DNA of 64,000 bases. Source: Watersipora subatra. Lineage: Eukaryota; Bryozoa; Gymnolaemata; Cheilostomatida; Watersiporidae. The notes below the pieces were generated by a model, which saw only the letters and a program-made list of their open reading frames with translations, searched no databases and had not been told where the DNA came from. The position numbers were made by a program, and so were the translations under genes. The stretch is taken from assembly GCF_963576615.1 (NCBI RefSeq), contig NC_088717.1, positions 24,703,344-24,767,343 of the forward strand. Reading direction: 5' to 3'. The first letter of the stretch is position 1. Every line of letters begins with the position of its first letter. This document shows, in pieces, positions 55,140 through 64,000 of the stretch.

Positions 55140-55970
55140 GATCGTGTTTATGGAACCATTTAAAATAAACGCATTTTTGTTGTTAATTCATACATTGCTC
55201 TCTCGGTATTATGTAAATTATGAAAATATGCACATCAATAGAAAGCTCAGAATGTACCGGATAAGAATATTATGTAAAACTAACAAATATTTGCTTTATT
55301 AGTTGGATTTGGGTACAATATGGCATTTTCGGCATAAAGCAATACAAAAATTCAAAATAAATAATGTTTAAATTTTTAGAAAATGCTACTTAATTTGACA
55401 TAATTTTAGAACATAGCTTTATAAAAGTTAATTGGTGACGTTTTTAAGTTCCTTTAAAGTATTTCTAGCATCCTAGCATTTAGTATGACACCATAAGCCT
55501 AGAATGACCTGATAGGATATAATGGGTGCTCATTAAACAGATTTTATTACTAGAGTGCATCTTTGGTGGTAGACAGAATGTCTAGAAAATTTGCTTTTCA
55601 AATATGTATAATATGTATGGTCTGAGGTTATAGGGAAAGATTATATGGTCTGATTTATAGGGAGAGGGAGTTTATGCCATGAATGAAAAAGATTATTACG
55701 AAATTACCAGGCGGTCCCATTATTATAATCACCACGGTATATATTTCTCAAAGTTGGTCGTGTATGTATTCGTCATTGTGTATGTCCATCTATGGCTGCT
55801 AAAATCTTTTTGGATCTAAAATTTCACAATTTGATGAGTTTGAACTCATGGAGATTGCTACTACAAGATCAATTGAAACGTAAAAACCCCTGCAAATAAC
55901 AAAAAATACTTTTTGATACAATCTACTTAATTTTTGGTAGGTTCATCTTTAAAAAGGGAACGATGGTAGT
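55140..55970. other. Non-coding AT-rich DNA
   Basis: No supported gene. A stretch near 55725-55885 (ATTATTATAATCACCACGG, ATGAGTTTGAACTCATGG) may be a worn SINE-like unit. Confidence 0.3.
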
Positions 55971-55974
55971 TCTA

Positions 55975-56103
55975 CTCCAGTCATTAGCCTACTCCATCTA
56001 CTCCAGCCATTAGCCTACTCCATCTACTCCAGCCATTAGCCTACTCCCTCTACTCCAGCCATTAGCCTACTCCCTCTACTCCAGCCATTAGCCTACTCCC
56101 TCA
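55975..56103. repeat. 26-bp minisatellite, about 5 units
   Basis: Unit TACTCCAGCCATTAGCCTAC plus TCCATC or TCCCTC. Confidence 0.95.
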
Positions 56104-56701
56104 ACAATTAAGCTGTACTAATTAACAAGCAACACACGCTATCAAATCTGTAATTGGCCCACTCATTTGAAGGTAACGTGCAACAGCATCTGATTTGCAG
56201 TTGTTGGTTAATTCTAGAAAATGCTACAGCTGTTCTTGACCCTAGCTTCTGGCATGTTATATTTCTATTTTTGCGGGGCAAATATTATCGTATCAACTTG
56301 GATTTCTTGTTTGTACATAGATGTAAATGTTTATATATTTTTCTGCACGCATACAAGTTCACCCTTTGACTTCTGGAGTAATTTGGGAGTTGTTTGCCCA
56401 GCAACTTCTACACCCGATTACACTCTGCTGCATCTTTTTAACTTGTTGTTCCACACTTCCAGTCGGACTAGCAAATTTTGGTCACTTTGTTCCCTCCCTT
56501 ACTATGAGCAAAATAAATTTCTCATTCGTTCAATACATGTTGATGCAAATGTGATCATGCTTTTAACAAGCGAATCACCTGTAAAAACGCCTTGCCTGGC
56601 TTTTTAATTAAACTGGTCAGTATACTGTACATAAGAAAATTTCTTCGAGTGTTTTTTGAAATTCAATTGTGTATTATCGGAATACAAATTATGTTCTTAA
56701 T
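56104..56701. other. Region downstream of the 56.7-63.1 kb gene
   Basis: Several overlapping plus-strand frames of 60-128 codons lie here, but none has a recognisable domain or splice context. This is the 3' side of the minus-strand gene and may hold its untranslated region. Confidence 0.3.
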
Positions 56702-56898
56702 TTATTTGCCAAAGGATCCATCCTGCAAAGCTTTAAGGATGGCATTTTGCGCTCCATGCTCGGCAGCGTGGTGGTGAGCGTCTGCGCCATTTTGAGGGTC
56801 AGCAGCTCCGTGTTCAAGAACCGAGTTAGCAAGATCGACGGCTCCATCAGTTAGTCCTGATATAGCATCAATTACATCAGGAGTCAACCAATCACCAA
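56702..56898 (-). CDS. Last exon of the phase-1 gene
   Basis: The minus strand has a TTCCCACCTACAG acceptor, then 64 codons and TAA. It reads VGDWLTPDVIDAISGLTDGA, then VDLANSVLEHGAADPQNGAD, then a His-rich AHHHAAEHGAQ and ends LQDGSFGK. The sequence AATAAA overlaps the stop codon, but it is too early to assume it is the poly(A) signal. Ala/Gly/His-rich and hydrophilic with amphipathic helical parts. Confidence 0.65.
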
Positions 56899-57599
56899 CT
56901 GTAGGTGGGAATAAAACACGAAATATTGAAAGCTGTGCTGACCAAATAAAAGATGAAAGCTGCTTAGCACAGAGACTTCTAGTAAATACTCACTACTTAC
57001 AAACTTTTAACACTTGCTTCCATCAACTGAGAGAATAGTAAATTAATTAGTTGGTTGTTTAAAGTTCATTAAAATGTAACAGCATTCCGTTTCTTTTTTG
57101 AGCCCGTTTTATGAGTTCTTAAAAAGGATCATTGATCATATGCATTTTGCTTATTGAATTCTATTTAATAAGCAATCGTTCTATTTATTGGATGTCTTGA
57201 AGAGTTTTTTTATCAGTCTATCCTATTAGCAAGCTAATTAGTAAAAAGAATTAATAAACTCACCCAAACATAGTGAAAAAAGCGTTTTATAAGATTTACA
57301 GAACTAAGTTGTCAAATTATAGATTCACTGTAGTAAACCTGTTTTCAGATAATCTCTCCTTGTGCAAGATAATATCTTTTGTCTAAACCTGTAAAAACAG
57401 CTTGCTCTATCTGATTGTGTACCTCTAAAAATTTAGAAACTTGTTTTAGCATGTTTATGCATAAAGTAAAAACTATTAATTATCAAGTGCATTTCTTCAT
57501 AAAGATTCACTTCTAAACCTCAGAGGTTTAAGCCCTTTTTATACATAGATTTCCTCCTGTGTCCAATATTAAATACTCGCTAGTTGTCGATAAATATAA

Positions 57600-57750
57600 T
57601 TTTTTTACTATAATAAGAATTGTGTCTGTTTGTATGTTTGTCTGAAGCCACACTAACAATGGAAAAAAAATTTCTTTCAACACAATTCACACTCATGACT
57701 TCCGGTTTGGTAAACGAACACCTTCACTTATCGATCCGCTTGCCTTTATT
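57600..57750 (-). repeat. tRNA-derived SINE-like unit
   Basis: Plus-strand body TACTATAATAAGAATTGTGT..GTCTGAAGCCA, then on the minus strand a tRNA-like head (GATAAGTGAAGGTGTTCGTT with CATGAGTGTGAATTGTG). Confidence 0.55.
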
Positions 57751-57799
57751 TTGGAATAATTGTGAACTTAAGTATTAAGCGTGATGATCTTTGACAGCC

Positions 57800-57960
57800 A
57801 GTGTACCAGTCTTTACTATAATGAAAGCTGTGTCAATTCTTTTATCTGTCCTTTTGAAGCCATGGTTGGATGATGGAAAAAATATTGCAACGTACAAAAT
57901 TCCGACTCATGGCTTGCAGTTAGACCAACTGGACCCGCGAACTACCAGGATACTGTATTT
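57800..57960 (-). repeat. tRNA-derived SINE-like unit
   Basis: Plus-strand body TACTATAATGAAAGCTGTGT..TTTTGAAGCCA, then a minus-strand head GGTAGTTCGCGGGTCCAGTT with CATGAGTCGGAATTTTG. Lies next to 57600-57750 in the same orientation. Confidence 0.55.
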
Positions 57961-58573
57961 CTAACAGGCCAAATGTTGTTGACTGTCATTGCAACCAGTT
58001 GCTATGTTTCGCATATTTTTAGAAAAGATTGACAAATATATTATACAAATGAAAAGTACCTAATTTAACTACAGCTCGACTTACAGTAAATTTATCTTTA
58101 CTTATCGAATCACCCTTGTACTTTTTTATCCTACTGAATAGCGTTCAAAAGTGAATTTTTGTTTTGATTTTTTGTAAAAATTTCCCACCATGAAATAACC
58201 AAACATTCTAACATAAAAGCATCAAAACAGACTCATTTTAGATCAAGGCCTAAATTTAGACAGTTTTTCTTCTTTTGACAGACATGTTATTTTTAGATCC
58301 ATACTAACAACCACTTACGAGAAATTAGCTTTAAATCTGAGTCAGAGACTTTCTAAAGCACTGTGCGGTCAGAAATAGATCAGCCAATAATTCACGCCTC
58401 TGTTTATCTTGGCTATCTTGCTGAAGAGATGTTAGTCTGTCTAATCATCACATTTCGCACATCAATAAATTCAAATATTTCTTCTTGTTGTAACAAAATA
58501 AAGCCAAAGCATTTTAACTTCATTTTAATAGCAAAGGTGATGAAATTATTGGGCTCAAGCTGTATCTTCAGTA

Positions 58574-59817
58574 CCTGATCACAGCATCTGATCACAGTAC
58601 CTCATCACAGTACCTCATCACAGTACCTGATTACAGTACCTGATTACAGTACCTCATCACAGTACCTCATCACAGTACCTCATCACAGTACCTCATCACA
58701 GTACCTGATTACAGTACCTGATCACAGTATCTGATCACAGTACCTGATCACAGTACCTCATCACTGTACCTGATTACAGTACCTGATTACATTACCTGAT
58801 CACAGTACCTGATCACAGTACCTGATCACAGTACCTGATCACAGTACCTGATCACAGTACCTGATCACAGTACCTGATCACAGTACCTGATCACAGTACT
58901 TGATCACAGTACCTGATCACAGTACCTGATTACAGTACCTGATCACAGTACCTGATCACAGTACCTTATCACAGCACCTGACCACAGTACCTGATCACAG
59001 TACCTGATCACAGCATCTGATCGCAGTACCTGATTGCAGTACCTGATCGCAGTACCTGATCGCAGTACCTGATCGCAGTACCTGATCGCAGCACCTGATC
59101 GCAGTACCTGATCGCAGTATCTGATCGCAGTACCTGATCGCAGTACCTGATCGCAGTACCTGATCACACCATCTGATCACAGTATCTGATCACAGTACCT
59201 TATTACAGCATCTGATCACAGTACCTGATCACAGTACCTGATCACAGTATCTGATCACACTATCTGATCGCAGTACCTGATCGCAGCACCTGATCACAGT
59301 ACCTGATCGCAATATCTGATCGCAGTACCTGATCGCAGTACCTGATCGCAGTACCTGATCACACCATCTGATCACAGTACCTGATCACAGTACCTGATCA
59401 CAGTATCTGATCACACTATCTGATCGCAGCACCTGATCACAGTACCTGATCGCAGTATCTGATCGCAGTACCTGATCGCAGTACCTGATCGCAGTACCTG
59501 ATCACACCATCTGATCACAGTATCTGATCACAGTACCTTATTGCAGCATCTGATCACAGAACCTGATCACAGTACCTGATCACAGCACTTATCACAGTAT
59601 TTGATCACAGTATTTGATCACAATACCTGATCACAATACTTGATCACAGTATCTGATCACAGTACCTTATTGCAGCATCTGATCACAGTACCTGATCACA
59701 GTGCCTGATCACAGTACCTGATCACAGTACCTGATTACAGCACCTTATCACAGCACCTTATCACAGTACCTGATCACACTACCTGATCACACTACCTTAT
59801 CACAGTACCTGATCACA
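58574..59817. repeat. 13-bp minisatellite of about 95 units
   Basis: The unit CTGATCACAGTAC repeats over 1.24 kb with many point variants (CTGATCGCAG, CTCATCACAG, CTTATCACAG). A block of CTGATCGCAGTAC-type units lies at 59008-59165 and again at 59268-59495. Lies within the last intron of the phase-1 gene. Confidence 0.95.
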
Positions 59818-60095
59818 CCAATTTACATTTTACAATTTACCATTTTCAGAGCCATCAATTATAACGAGAGTTGTTTAAATTATGTTGAGATATTATCACA
59901 AATTAATTAATTGAGAATGCAATATTAATTAATTGAGAATACAATATTAAATAATTGAGAATACAATAAGCAAATATTCTTTTGATTGGTGTCAAAGTCA
60001 ATTGCAGATGAATTTTCATGTAGAATACTTATTTACCAATTGTTGACTATTAGAAGTTTACTCCATATTAGTCGGTAGAAAATTCTGTATCTAAT

Positions 60096-60137
60096 GGTAC
60101 ATGGTGTGGTGATTTCTATCGCCACACTATGTACACC
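60096..60137. other. Imperfect hairpin
   Basis: GGTACATGGTGTGGTGAT pairs with ATCGCCACACTATGTACACC across a 5-base centre. Intronic. Confidence 0.6.
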
Positions 60138-60152
60138 ATAAGACCAACTCAG

Positions 60153-60197
60153 AAATTATGAGACCACTTCATAAAATGGGAGGTGGTCTCATAATTT
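60153..60197. other. Perfect hairpin, 15-bp arms
   Basis: AAATTATGAGACCAC and its exact reverse complement GTGGTCTCATAATTT flank a 15-base loop. Adjacent to the hairpin at 60096. Confidence 0.8.
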
Positions 60198-60325
60198 ATG
60201 GCGGCACTGTAGGTGTCAACTGAATATGCTAGTTTAAGAGTCTGGTTCTCGATAAACCTTAGAATGAATAGACTTAACTTCTGTCATCATGCAAGAGATA
60301 GTATAACAGCTAAAACAACAATTAC

Positions 60326-60403
60326 CTGATGAGCCGCTGCTATGACTACCAGATGTGCTTCCAGAGTGACTACTTCCAGAGTGGCTACTTCCAGTCTTAC
60401 GAC
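60326..60403 (-). CDS. Ser/Gly/His exon of the phase-1 gene
   Basis: The minus strand has a TCAATGCAG acceptor, 78 bp and a TCATCAG|GTAATT donor, phase 1 at both ends. It reads RKTGSSHSGSSHSGSTSGSH then SSGSS, a low-complexity linker-like stretch built on an SGSSH-type repeat. Confidence 0.7.
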
Positions 60404-60534
60404 CTGCATTGACAAAGAGTTAAAAAAATAAACTTCATTTATCTCCTACTATTCCGTCTCATCTTTTTACGATGCTCACATTTCTATGCATTCATCACCT
60501 GCTTTAACCTACCCTGGAGTGTTAACAGTTGCAC

Positions 60535-60966
60535 CTGCTTTAACATACCCTGGAGTGTTAACAGTTGCACCTGTTTTAACATACTCTGGAGTGTTAACAG
60601 TTGCACCTGTTTTAACATACCCTGGAGTGTTAACAGTTGCACCGGCTTTAACATACCCTAGAGTGTTAACAGTTGCACCTGCTTTAACATACCCTGGAGT
60701 GTTAACAGTTGCACCTGTTTTAACATACCCTGGAGTGTTAACAGTTGCACCTGTTTTAACATACTCTGGAGTGTTAACAGTTGCACCTGCTTTAACATAC
60801 CCTGGAGTGTTAACAGTTGCACCTGTTTTAACATACTCTGGAGTGTTAACAGTTGCACCTGTTTTAACATACCCTGGAGTGTTAACAGTTACACCTGTTT
60901 TAACATACTCTAGAGTGTTAACAGTTGCAACTACTTCAACATACCCTGGAGTGTTAACAGTTGCAA
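60535..60966 (-). CDS. Minisatellite exon: twelve 12-residue repeats
   Basis: The minus strand has an excellent TTTCCTTCTCAG acceptor, then a 36-bp unit repeated twelve times in frame. The repeat reads TVNTPGYVKTGA with variants (NTLEYVKTGV, NTPGYVEVVA). Most units end AAAACAG|GTGCAA or AAAGCAG|GTGCAA, a donor-like site in phase 1. I place the donor at the end of unit 12 because a thirteenth unit (60499-60534) has TAG at 60511-60509. With this border the exon joins both neighbours in phase. If the donor after unit 13 (GCAG|GTGATG) were used, the protein would stop there. Confidence 0.6.
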
Positions 60967-61004
60967 CTGAGAAGGAAATTAAAAATAAATTTCTTTAAAG
61001 ATGA

Positions 61005-61375
61005 ACTTAAAACTTTGGTAGACTTTATCAGGAAGTATCAGCCTTTTTCTATCATTTGCGATTGTTCCGATGTTTGATGAGATTTAATTGCCAGGATCTT
61101 TTAAGATAGATCTTAGCCAAAATGCTATAATAAACGGGTGAATTAACGTCACTAGTATTTACCATTGCTATAGTTGATATAGGCTATAATTGTGCTCAAG
61201 TTGCAGTATTATGTGTCTCTATTCTGTGCGTCTCTTTGTAACTATAGATATCATAATCGCACTTTTACTTGATCTGAAGGTTTTAATTGCGATCAGGTTT
61301 GGCCGACTTTAATTTTGAAACATCCTGTTTCCGAATCACCTCGAACATCAAAACAATCACAAATAATAAAAACAT
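61005..61375. mobile_element. Fold-back MITE, third copy
   Basis: TTTGCGATTGTTCCGATGTT at 61057 is inverted at AACATCAAAACAATCACAAA near 61345. Arms and central TATAGTTGATA word agree with the copy at 14291-14749. Lies in an intron of the phase-1 gene. Confidence 0.65.
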
Positions 61376-62170
61376 ACATGAACCACTACTTTCTTATATA
61401 ATTTAGTTAAATTCTTTCCAAGTTCAACTTTAACCATTTTTATAATTTCTGAGTTTTCCTGAAAAGATAGTATGTAGAATATTTAAATTGTTGACATATG
61501 AAAATGAGTAGCCAAATGAAAGAACTGTTTACTTATATATTACAGCTCTTAGACTGAGACCCTTCTTGCAAATGTCCTGACCAAATTACCGTGGCTACCT
61601 TAATGTTCATAACCACCTTGATCTAAGCTTTTGGCAAACACACCCAATCGGAGAGATAAAGGCTATATCACGAAGAAATGTTAACACGATTTAGCATTGG
61701 TATCATTCCTGGCAAAATATGCTGACACTAAAGCTCTCACAATGCTTCATTCAGCTTTATTGTATAAAAATTTATTGCCTAAGTTTCCTTTTTATAGCAT
61801 GATATCACAGAGTTTTTGAGGAAATCATCTTTTTAAAACTTACTCATTATTATACGATAAAGAAGTATGCCTGGCGTACATTGACTTTAGGTGGACTGAC
61901 ACTCAAACACCCGTGCCGATTTACGGCCTTCGAAAAATTCTGAATCATCGTAAAGTTACTCATTCTCCACGCTATATTAGCACTCCGGACGATACCTTAT
62001 GGCACACTAGACTGCCACAGTATTACACGGTAGAACATAAAAGAACATTGCTAAAGATTAGTACATGTTACACAAGCATTTTAAGCTGAGACACTACTAT
62101 TAGGCCATTCACTGATCTCATCAACTAAAAAGACAGGTGTTTGAGTCAAAGTGTAAATATATCTGCTCAC
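61376..62170. other. Intron of the phase-1 gene, nothing else seen
   Basis: No frame with splice borders in a matching phase was found by eye; small additional exons could be missed. Confidence 0.3.
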
Positions 62171-62221
62171 CTCCTAGAAGCCCTGCCACGTGTGCGAGTG
62201 CTCCACCTGCATCCTGCGACC
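62171..62221 (-). CDS. 51-bp exon of the phase-1 gene
   Basis: The minus strand shows an ATCATTCCCAG acceptor and a AGGAG|GTGAGC donor, phase 1 at both ends. It reads SQDAGGALAHVAGLLG, a short Gly/Ala-rich hydrophobic helix-like piece. Confidence 0.65.
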
Positions 62222-62992
62222 CTGGGAATGATATCATCTAGTTTCAGAATATTTAATAGTGGCTACATGTTTATTGTTTTGAGTAGGCTATCTGTAGTCA
62301 ATAGTCATGCAATTGTAGCCTCTGATCATATGATAGAATATAAATGTTATATAATTCTATCAGAATAACAAAATAATTTTATTCAGTGCATTAGACCTAT
62401 TCTGGTTGAGAGTCTTAACCTTTGTTTATCATATGTACTTATCTCATAACCCTGCAGTCAAATGCAGCCAAATAATGTGATGAGAGATCTGCGTGTATCT
62501 AAGCAGGAGAAGCCATAGATGTTCACTGTAATCATAGCTGATAATCTCAGGTGCATCTACAGAGCTAGAATGCATGTACCGTAAAACCTTTATGTGAGCG
62601 CCATGGCGCTGTATTTTTCAACCCTTCTCTTATAGTGGCATTTTATTAGAGGAGGCGTTCTATTAGAAGTAGTGTTCAAATACAGGTTTTGCAATATGTG
62701 CATTTTCACAGACAGCTATTCTTCACGTATTTCTGATGATGGATATTTAGAGACAAACCAAGTCTGATTACTATCCATGTTTGAAAGGCATGATAAATGG
62801 AAAACAACTTTAGGAAAATACATTCCCAACCAAGTACATATAAAATGATACAGCAAGCGATTCCTAGCGACTCGCATGACACCACAGCATTCACATTTTA
62901 GATAATACCACCCACAGTCACACACCTGTGTGCGATGTCATCTTTTACCAACCACATGTAGACTGGCACCTTTACTTTACCCATCCACTTAC
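62222..62992. other. Intron of the phase-1 gene
   Basis: Contains a copy of the GCCACCTC-type repeat (62580-62690: GTGAGCGCCATGGCGCTG, TATTTTTCAACCC). Minus-strand frames read through from the upstream exon into this intron but lie past a clear GTAAGT donor. Confidence 0.45.
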
Positions 62993-63127
62993 CTGTCAGA
63001 CCTCCAATGGCGGAGACAAGACCACCTAAAATAAAGCTTGCTGGTGTAAATACTGTGTAAGAACTAGGTGTAGTTTGAATAGCTTCATATAAACATTTAG
63101 CTAGTTCAGTTATCATACATGTAGATG
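62993..63127 (-). CDS. First visible exon of the phase-1 gene
   Basis: The minus strand has a TTTTGTTACGTCAG acceptor, 135 bp and a strong GACAG|GTAAGT donor. It reads MITELAKCLYEAIQTTPSSY then TVFTPASFILGGLVSAIGGL. An ATG lies at 63116-63114 and could start translation, but the exon is open upstream of it and enters in phase 1, so an earlier exon is equally possible. The second half is hydrophobic and Gly-rich and may be a membrane or signal segment. Confidence 0.65.
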
Positions 63128-63347
63128 CTGACGTAACAAAAGCAAAAATTGCTTAAAGGTAAAAAATTACAGATCAATGAATTCTCAAACTTAAATAAGT
63201 TGATAGGGTATAATATAACAAGATAGTTTGTTTATAATAATCATTTTTGTAAAACGGAAATACAAACTACACCAAAACGCATATGCCCACAATCTGCTGG
63301 CAATTTCTGAATGACGTTAGATTTTTAAGCTAGCCAAAATTCTACCT

Positions 63348-64000
63348 ACTAGAAATTCCACTGTCATACAGCTCATGACCAAAGTGATATTTGAAAAAAG
63401 AAAGGGTACTGATGGTTGAAAATGCAATATTAGCAGTCAAATGGCACTGCAGTGCAATAGGATAACTGCAATGGTAGCTGTAATGTACTGGGTGTGGGTG
63501 TAATTATATACAACAAACAGCAATAATGAAAGGAAAAGATTATATGTTTATATCTCTCCCCCTGCATTAGAAGAAATGCAATATTGGCCAATATTAGAAG
63601 TAAAATGCACTGATATTATTAGAATAACAAATATTATTAATATAGTAATAATATAAAACCAATGCACAATTTTGTTTACATTTCAAAACGTCATAGCTAA
63701 CAATATCAAGAAGTGATATTTATATAGATTTTTAGAAAATCTATTTAAAAAAGTGTTTGGTCATGACAAACAGCAATAATTAAAAGAAAAGATTATATGT
63801 TTATATCTCTCCCCTGCAATAGGAGAAATGCAATATTAGAAGTAAAATGCACTGATATTATTAGAATAACCAATATTATTAATATAGTAATACAGTAATA
63901 AAAGAAAACCAATGAACAATTTTGTTTACATTTAAAAATGTCATAGCTAACAATATCAAAAAGTATCAAAAAGAATATCCAAACTTAGTAATAGTTATAC
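63348..64000 (+). mobile_element. Second copy of the left end of the 15.6-kb block, runs off the window
   Basis: From ACTAGAAATTCCACTGTCAT onward it follows 23059-23450 closely. It then has its own feature: the segment 63515-63720 is repeated in tandem at 63764-63965 (ACAAACAGCAATAAT, ATGTTTATATCTCTCCCC, CACTGATATTATTAGAATAA). Confidence 0.8.

Larger units (their letters stand above)
56702..63127 (-). other. Minus-strand gene of at least five phase-1 exons (gene span, 5' end not seen)
   Basis: Exons in transcript order: 62993-63127, 62171-62221, 60535-60966, 60326-60403, 56702-56898. Every internal border is GT-AG and every exon enters and leaves in phase 1, so they join without any frame break, ending at a TAA at 56702. 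The predicted protein is rich in Gly, Ala, Ser and His and includes a 12-residue tandem repeat. No conserved domain is recognised. Symmetric phase-1 exons are common in secreted and extracellular proteins of animals, which is only a hint. Upstream exons, if any, lie past a repeat that starts at 63348. A 13-bp minisatellite fills part of the last intron. Confidence 0.65.

Noticed and set aside
54627..55163. A 178-codon frame of Ile-Tyr repeats
   Set aside because: It is a translation of the TA microsatellite.
58320..58370. A 34-bp minus-strand exon before a GTAAGT near 58312
   Set aside because: The phase-1 reading demanded by the surrounding exons hits a stop at once.
60486..60998. A 170-codon plus-strand frame over the 36-bp repeat
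   Set aside because: The minus strand has a strong acceptor and phase-consistent neighbours; the plus frame is its mirror.

Overview
The window reads as nuclear DNA of an invertebrate animal. It is AT-rich, nearly all of it is non-coding, open frames are short, introns have GT-AG borders, and most of the sequence belongs to mobile elements, tandem repeats and tRNA-derived SINE-like units. The mix of a Gypsy-type LTR element, an R2/R4-like retrotransposon and abundant small inverted-repeat elements would fit a lophotrochozoan such as a bryozoan or mollusc. That placement is a guess from general resemblance, not a result. I see no operons, rRNA genes or CRISPR arrays.

Layout. 1-1792: repeat-poor DNA with one SINE-like unit. 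1793-8883: a complete but decayed Gypsy-type LTR retrotransposon on the minus strand, with LTRs, primer site, polypurine tract and a 4-bp target duplication. 9585-9960: a degenerate simple repeat. 10-12 kb: dispersed repeats. 12421-13985: a 71-bp satellite of 22 units. 14.3-16.1 kb: two inverted-repeat (MITE-like) elements. 15.2-22.5 kb: four minus-strand exon candidates, with a broken R2/R4-like retrotransposon (19.9-21.9 kb) between them. 23059-38620: a 15.6-kb block bounded by about 70-bp terminal inverted repeats that holds four tandem units of 3748, 3748, 3604 and 3748 bp. Each unit carries a nested 816-bp inverted-repeat element and a 24-bp minisatellite. 38.9-42.4 kb: a diverged inverted copy of the unit start, then dispersed repeats. 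42.5-45.6 kb: three minus-strand exons, including one for a short cytoplasmic tail and a membrane segment. 45.98-48.4 kb: a second R2/R4-like copy with a 791-codon frame, inside a TA microsatellite. 48.5-56.1 kb: more repeats, a LINE fragment and a minute hairpin element with an 8-bp target duplication. 56.7-63.1 kb: a minus-strand gene of at least five exons, all in phase 1, one of them a coding 36-bp minisatellite. 63348-64000: another copy of the left end of the 15.6-kb block.

Three things stand out. First, all three copies of the R2/R4-like element lie in TA-dinucleotide repeats, and their truncated 5' ends carry small fold-back palindromes. Second, a tandem array sits between transposon-like inverted repeats and shows an A-B-A-B variant pattern that records a dimer duplication. 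Third, an exonic minisatellite repeats a phase-1 splice-donor-like site in most units and has a stop codon only in its last unit. The host genes are partial: I can show exon borders and reading phase but recognise no family, so no function is assigned.
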